Shown in pieces: positions 50,420 through 52,974 of a stretch of 52,974 nt of DNA. Origin of the DNA: CAYZJV01 sp964473245 (GTDB lineage: Bacteria; Spirochaetota; Spirochaetia; Sphaerochaetales; Sphaerochaetaceae); contig CAYYOL010000012.1 of the NCBI GenBank assembly GCA_964473245.1, positions 1 to 52,974 of the forward strand, in the 5' to 3' direction. A program made the translations under genes and the position numbers. The notes beneath the pieces were generated by a model, which did no database searches, had not been told where the DNA came from, and saw only the letters and a program-made list of their open reading frames with translations. Every line of letters begins with the position of its first letter. The stretch's first letter is position 1.

Positions 50420-51511
50420 CTACTGATACTGTGTCACAACAGACGCACCATCGTTCACTCGGGAGAGACCAGTGGTCAAGACCGCCATCCCCTCCAGATC
50501 CATACCATCGTCCTCTGGTTCTATCGCAGTCTTATCCCCGTATCGGTCGATCACTCGGACAGCTGTCAACTCAGCCGATCCGTTGCTCATGACGTATACA
50601 TAGGTACTCCCCTCTCGGTTCACCAGAGCTGCATTCGGTACCAGCAGGTACTGCTCAGCACTACTGTTCAAGATCGTCACCCGTGCAGAGACTCCTGCTC
50701 TGATTCTCCGCGGCTCAGGATTCTGAAAGTCAACGAGGACTGTCCAGCTCCCGGTCCTAGGATCGCTGCCTGCGCTGATTGCTCGTACCGAACCCACTGT
50801 GCTTATGGGCCCAGTGGGAGTAGAGATATCGACCTTGGCTTCTGCCCCCTCTGCTACCGAGAATATCTGTGACTGGCCGAGCGAAAGCGATACCCGAAGA
50901 TTATCGAGATCTATGATTCTTGCTATGGTCTGTCCTGCCTGAAGTGTATCTCCAGGGTGCAGGGTCGATCCCTGTTCTGCGATGTACCCTGCCATTGCTG
51001 CGGTGATCTTGGAGTCTCGTACCGTCTCTTGCGACCGTGCAAGCTGTGCTTCAAGACCATAGAGAGTTGCTTGAGTCTGATTCAGCGTACTGCGAGATAT
51101 GGCACCCCGATCGAACAGCTGCCGATCCACTTCGAGCGCGCTTCTAGCATTCTCCACCTGGCGCTCTATCTGACTCATCGAAAGCGCTGCAACGGTGCTG
51201 TCCAGCGTAACCAGCGTATCACCCTGATTCACGCGGGTTCCGAGATCGAAATGGACAGCCTCCACGATGCCGGGTGTCCGAGCAACGGCCAAGACCTCTG
51301 ATTGCCCCTGGACGATCCCACTCGATACGACCGTTGGTCGAAGCGATCCCCGTGTCACGTTCACAGCTGAGGTCACCAGCTGAGTATAGTCGGTTGCAGC
51401 TGAAACCGACTCGACCTCTGCACTCCGCGATGTATCGGGTGTACAGGAAACTCCCAGAGAGAGCAGTACCACGATCGATACGAGCAACCGAACCTTTCTA
51501 CGACCAACCAT
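50420..51511 (-). CDS. RND efflux periplasmic adaptor (membrane fusion lipoprotein)
   Basis: A 363-residue HlyD/AcrA-family adaptor. The signal ends LSLGVSC (Cys23), a relaxed lipobox. A lipoyl-like half (VLAVARTPGIVEAVHFDLGTRVNQGDTLVTLDS) is followed by a helical hairpin (SQIERQVENARSALEVDRQLFDRGAISRSTLNQTQATLYGLEAQLARS), the second lipoyl half and beta-barrel domains. It links the pump to the TolC-like channel. ATG 51511 is used because GGGAGG lies 4 bases upstream; ATG 51532 has no site. First gene of the operon, just after an operator-like palindrome. Confidence 0.92.
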   Translation of the reverse strand: MVGRRKVRLLVSIVVLLSLGVSCTPDTSRSAEVESVSAATDYTQLVTSAVNVTRGSLRPTVVSSGIVQGQSEVLAVARTPGIVEAVHFDLGTRVNQGDTLVTLDSTVAALSMSQIERQVENARSALEVDRQLFDRGAISRSTLNQTQATLYGLEAQLARSQETVRDSKITAAMAGYIAEQGSTLHPGDTLQAGQTIARIIDLDNLRVSLSLGQSQIFSVAEGAEAKVDISTPTGPISTVGSVRAISAGSDPRTGSWTVLVDFQNPEPRRIRAGVSARVTILNSSAEQYLLVPNAALVNREGSTYVYVMSNGSAELTAVRVIDRYGDKTAIEPEDDGMDLEGMAVLTTGLSRVNDGASVVTQYQ

Positions 51512-51569
51512 ACCGCCTCCCTGTGGCTTCATGCGCTGTCAAAAAAAATCATGGAATCATTTCAATTTT

Positions 51570-51603
51570 TTTACATTGTAAAGAATCGGTGACCAATCGA
51601 CAA
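51570..51603 (-). promoter_or_regulatory. promoter of the RND operon with palindromic operator on the -10
   Basis: On the minus strand TTGTCG (51603-51598), 17-bp spacer, TACAAT (51580-51575). A perfect 13-bp palindrome TTTACA-T-TGTAAA (51570-51582) covers the -10 box, a classic repressor position. Confidence 0.65.
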
Positions 51604-51636
51604 GGCATGATGCAGAGAAAAACGAAAAGTCCTTTT

Positions 51637-52935
51637 CTACGGAGCAAATATGAGACTTTCAACTAGCACCACACGCTCCTTGGCCTCGATCTGAATGGAC
51701 GCTCCCTGAGTCTGACTTACCGAAGTCCCTGCTATGATGGGTTTGATCGAGGAGTCGCATGTGATAGTACCAGAGCCCTCGAGCACAACCAACGTTCGCG
51801 AGAACAAGGGGTCGGGTTCCAGAGAGAGCGTTTGTGTCGCTTCGATTCGGACGATGCTCACCTCATGGACCATACGGTCGCTTTCAATCTTTCGTTCAAC
51901 GACGGTACTCGTTCCCCATGTGTGTTGCATATGTCGTGGAGCATCGGTAAGGGTATCCACGATGGGTTTCACCTGTGCACTTTTCTGGAGGTCGCTCACG
52001 AGAATGCCATCGGCGGTCGCAGCGATGACCAGTCGGTCCGTACCGACGGCGACTACAGGAATAGTGAGTTCATTCACCACGACCGTCTTTTCCGTATCGT
52101 GGTGCACCTGAGGACCGAGACCGCAACTGCCGATCTCCCCTACAAGCATGTCCCATGTTCCGAGGTCTCGCCAGGTGCCATCATAGGGGATCATGGCTAC
52201 CGACTGAGCGTTCTCAACCACAGCATAGTCGAAACTGATACGGTCCAGGTTCGCATATCGGTCGAGCATCGCGTCAAATGGATACGAACCGATCCGAGTC
52301 CGCACGATATCCATCAGGTACCCCAGTCTGAAAGCGAAGACCCCTCCATTCCAGCATGCACCCTCGGCTATGAATCGTTCGGCATCCGAAACGCTCGGTT
52401 TCTCCACAAAACGATCTATGACGATATGGGTGTCTTGGTGGAGTCCGGGAAGCATATAGCCGAACCGGCTCGAGGGCGACGTCGGCGTGATTCCCATGAG
52501 AACGATATCAGCATTCCGGTTCTCGACCGCCTCCTGCATGCGACGTACAATGGAGAAATAGTGTTGATCAGCATACGCATCGACCGGAAGAACGAGAACG
52601 ACATCGTCTGCATTCCCGCGGCAGACATCCTCCAGATAGGTGCACGATAGAGCTATGGCAGGAAACGTATCGCGTCGAGCAGGCTCGCAGACGATTGAGA
52701 CAGACGAGCCGAGTTGTGCCTCAATCTGCTCTTTCTGTGCCGCTCCGGTCGCGATCACGACCCGCTCGTGGGGAAACTCTCCTCTCAGCTGTCTATGCAC
52801 CCGCTGAACCATCGACTCAAAGCCTCCCTGCCCATTCGGCAGTACCGAAAGAAACTGTTTCGACCGAATATCGTTCGAAAGCGGCCAGAGTCTCTTTCCC
52901 GAACCACCTGAAAGAAGAATGATATGTGTATCCAT
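51637..52935 (-). CDS. manC: mannose-1-phosphate guanylyltransferase
   Basis: A 432-residue enzyme that makes GDP-mannose from mannose-1-phosphate and GTP for surface polysaccharide. The nucleotide-binding signature is LLSGGSGKRLWPLS at residues 6-19, with PARRDTFPAIALS, VLPVDAYADQ, RFVEKP and ACWNGGVFAFR following. The C-terminal ~110 residues have a cupin-like pattern (RMVHEVSIVRIEATQTLSLE), but the isomerase motif of bifunctional enzymes is not clear. ATG 52935 fits the family start. No ribosome site precedes it, and the -10 box lies only 7 bases upstream. Confidence 0.92.
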   Translation of the reverse strand: MDTHIILLSGGSGKRLWPLSNDIRSKQFLSVLPNGQGGFESMVQRVHRQLRGEFPHERVVIATGAAQKEQIEAQLGSSVSIVCEPARRDTFPAIALSCTYLEDVCRGNADDVVLVLPVDAYADQHYFSIVRRMQEAVENRNADIVLMGITPTSPSSRFGYMLPGLHQDTHIVIDRFVEKPSVSDAERFIAEGACWNGGVFAFRLGYLMDIVRTRIGSYPFDAMLDRYANLDRISFDYAVVENAQSVAMIPYDGTWRDLGTWDMLVGEIGSCGLGPQVHHDTEKTVVVNELTIPVVAVGTDRLVIAATADGILVSDLQKSAQVKPIVDTLTDAPRHMQHTWGTSTVVERKIESDRMVHEVSIVRIEATQTLSLEPDPLFSRTLVVLEGSGTITCDSSIKPIIAGTSVSQTQGASIQIEAKERVVLVESLIFAP

Positions 52936-52942
52936 ACCGGGT

Positions 52943-52971
52943 ATTATCACCGTGAAATGGGACAAACTCAA
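52943..52971 (-). promoter_or_regulatory. manC promoter at leaderless spacing
   Basis: On the minus strand TTGAGT (52971-52966), 17-bp spacer, GATAAT (52948-52943) with TG in front. Seven bases separate the -10 from ATG 52935. Confidence 0.55.
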
Positions 52972-52974
52972 CCG

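Noticed and set aside
1..52974. CRISPR arrays, rRNA, tRNA, transposases or phage genes
   Set aside because: No regularly spaced repeats, cloverleaf segments, conserved rRNA blocks or transposase/integrase motifs were recognised on either strand.

Overview
The window looks like chromosomal DNA of a free-living, anaerobic, probably salt-adapted bacterium. A spirochaete is the best fit, but this is inference from gene content. Pointers are an [FeFe]-hydrogenase of the NAD-linked trimeric type, a stand-alone Mbh/Mrp-like cation antiporter, a one-polypeptide sucrose-phosphate synthase/phosphatase (sucrose as osmolyte), relaxed lipoprotein boxes, cyclic-di-GMP enzymes, and an outer-membrane proteome (TolC, beta-barrels). 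There is no rRNA, tRNA, CRISPR array, phage or insertion sequence that I can see. One run of exactly 100 N (3558-3657) shows the source is a draft scaffold.

Layout. 1-734 is the 3' end of a secreted beta-helix protein. 788-2041 is an MFS transporter, divergent from a PAS-GGDEF-HD-GYP protein that leads into an NMT1/THI5-type ABC importer (2227-7199). 7259-9528 holds a cyclic-nucleotide-binding-fold protein, an FMN-binding-fold protein and a class 3 aldehyde dehydrogenase. icd lies at 9929-11137 (minus) between two AT-rich spacers that share an imperfect repeat. 11836-16837 is one tightly overlapping operon: PII-like protein, EIIA(Ntr)-like protein, then MnhE-F-G, a DUF4040 subunit, MnhB (carrying an MbhE domain), MnhC and MnhD. 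16960-23764 holds a secreted repeat protein, a Cache-GGDEF protein, a CorA transporter with an altered signature motif, a HAD phosphatase, a DUF3783 protein, an unknown protein and a small barrel. 23843-28955 (minus) is potDABC-zupT-ygbA.

29209-31923 encodes a protease-propeller-barrel surface protein. acnA follows (32095-34746) with a headless AAA/DUF4143 gene fused onto its stop codon. Sucrose-phosphate synthase, a tandem UspA protein and a zinc alcohol dehydrogenase are on the minus strand (35626-39947). 40203-45697 is hydC-hydB-hydA, in which HydB has lost its usual C-terminal ferredoxin module and gained a whole GltD/NfnB-like NADPH flavoprotein. A tripartite RND efflux operon (45666-51511) with an operator-like palindrome on its promoter and manC (51637-52935) close the window.

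How it fits together: aconitase and NADP-type isocitrate dehydrogenase give an oxidative branch to 2-oxoglutarate and NADPH. The hydrogenase can in principle exchange electrons among H2, NAD(H), NADP(H) and ferredoxin. The antiporter, polyamine and Mg/Zn transport and sucrose synthesis suit life with high and varying salt. The strongest candidates for something new are the HydB-GltD hydrogenase, the PII-like/EIIA-controlled Mbh-type antiporter, the GTN CorA with its possible RNA leader, and a set of three SD-less genes whose promoters would start transcription almost at the start codon.
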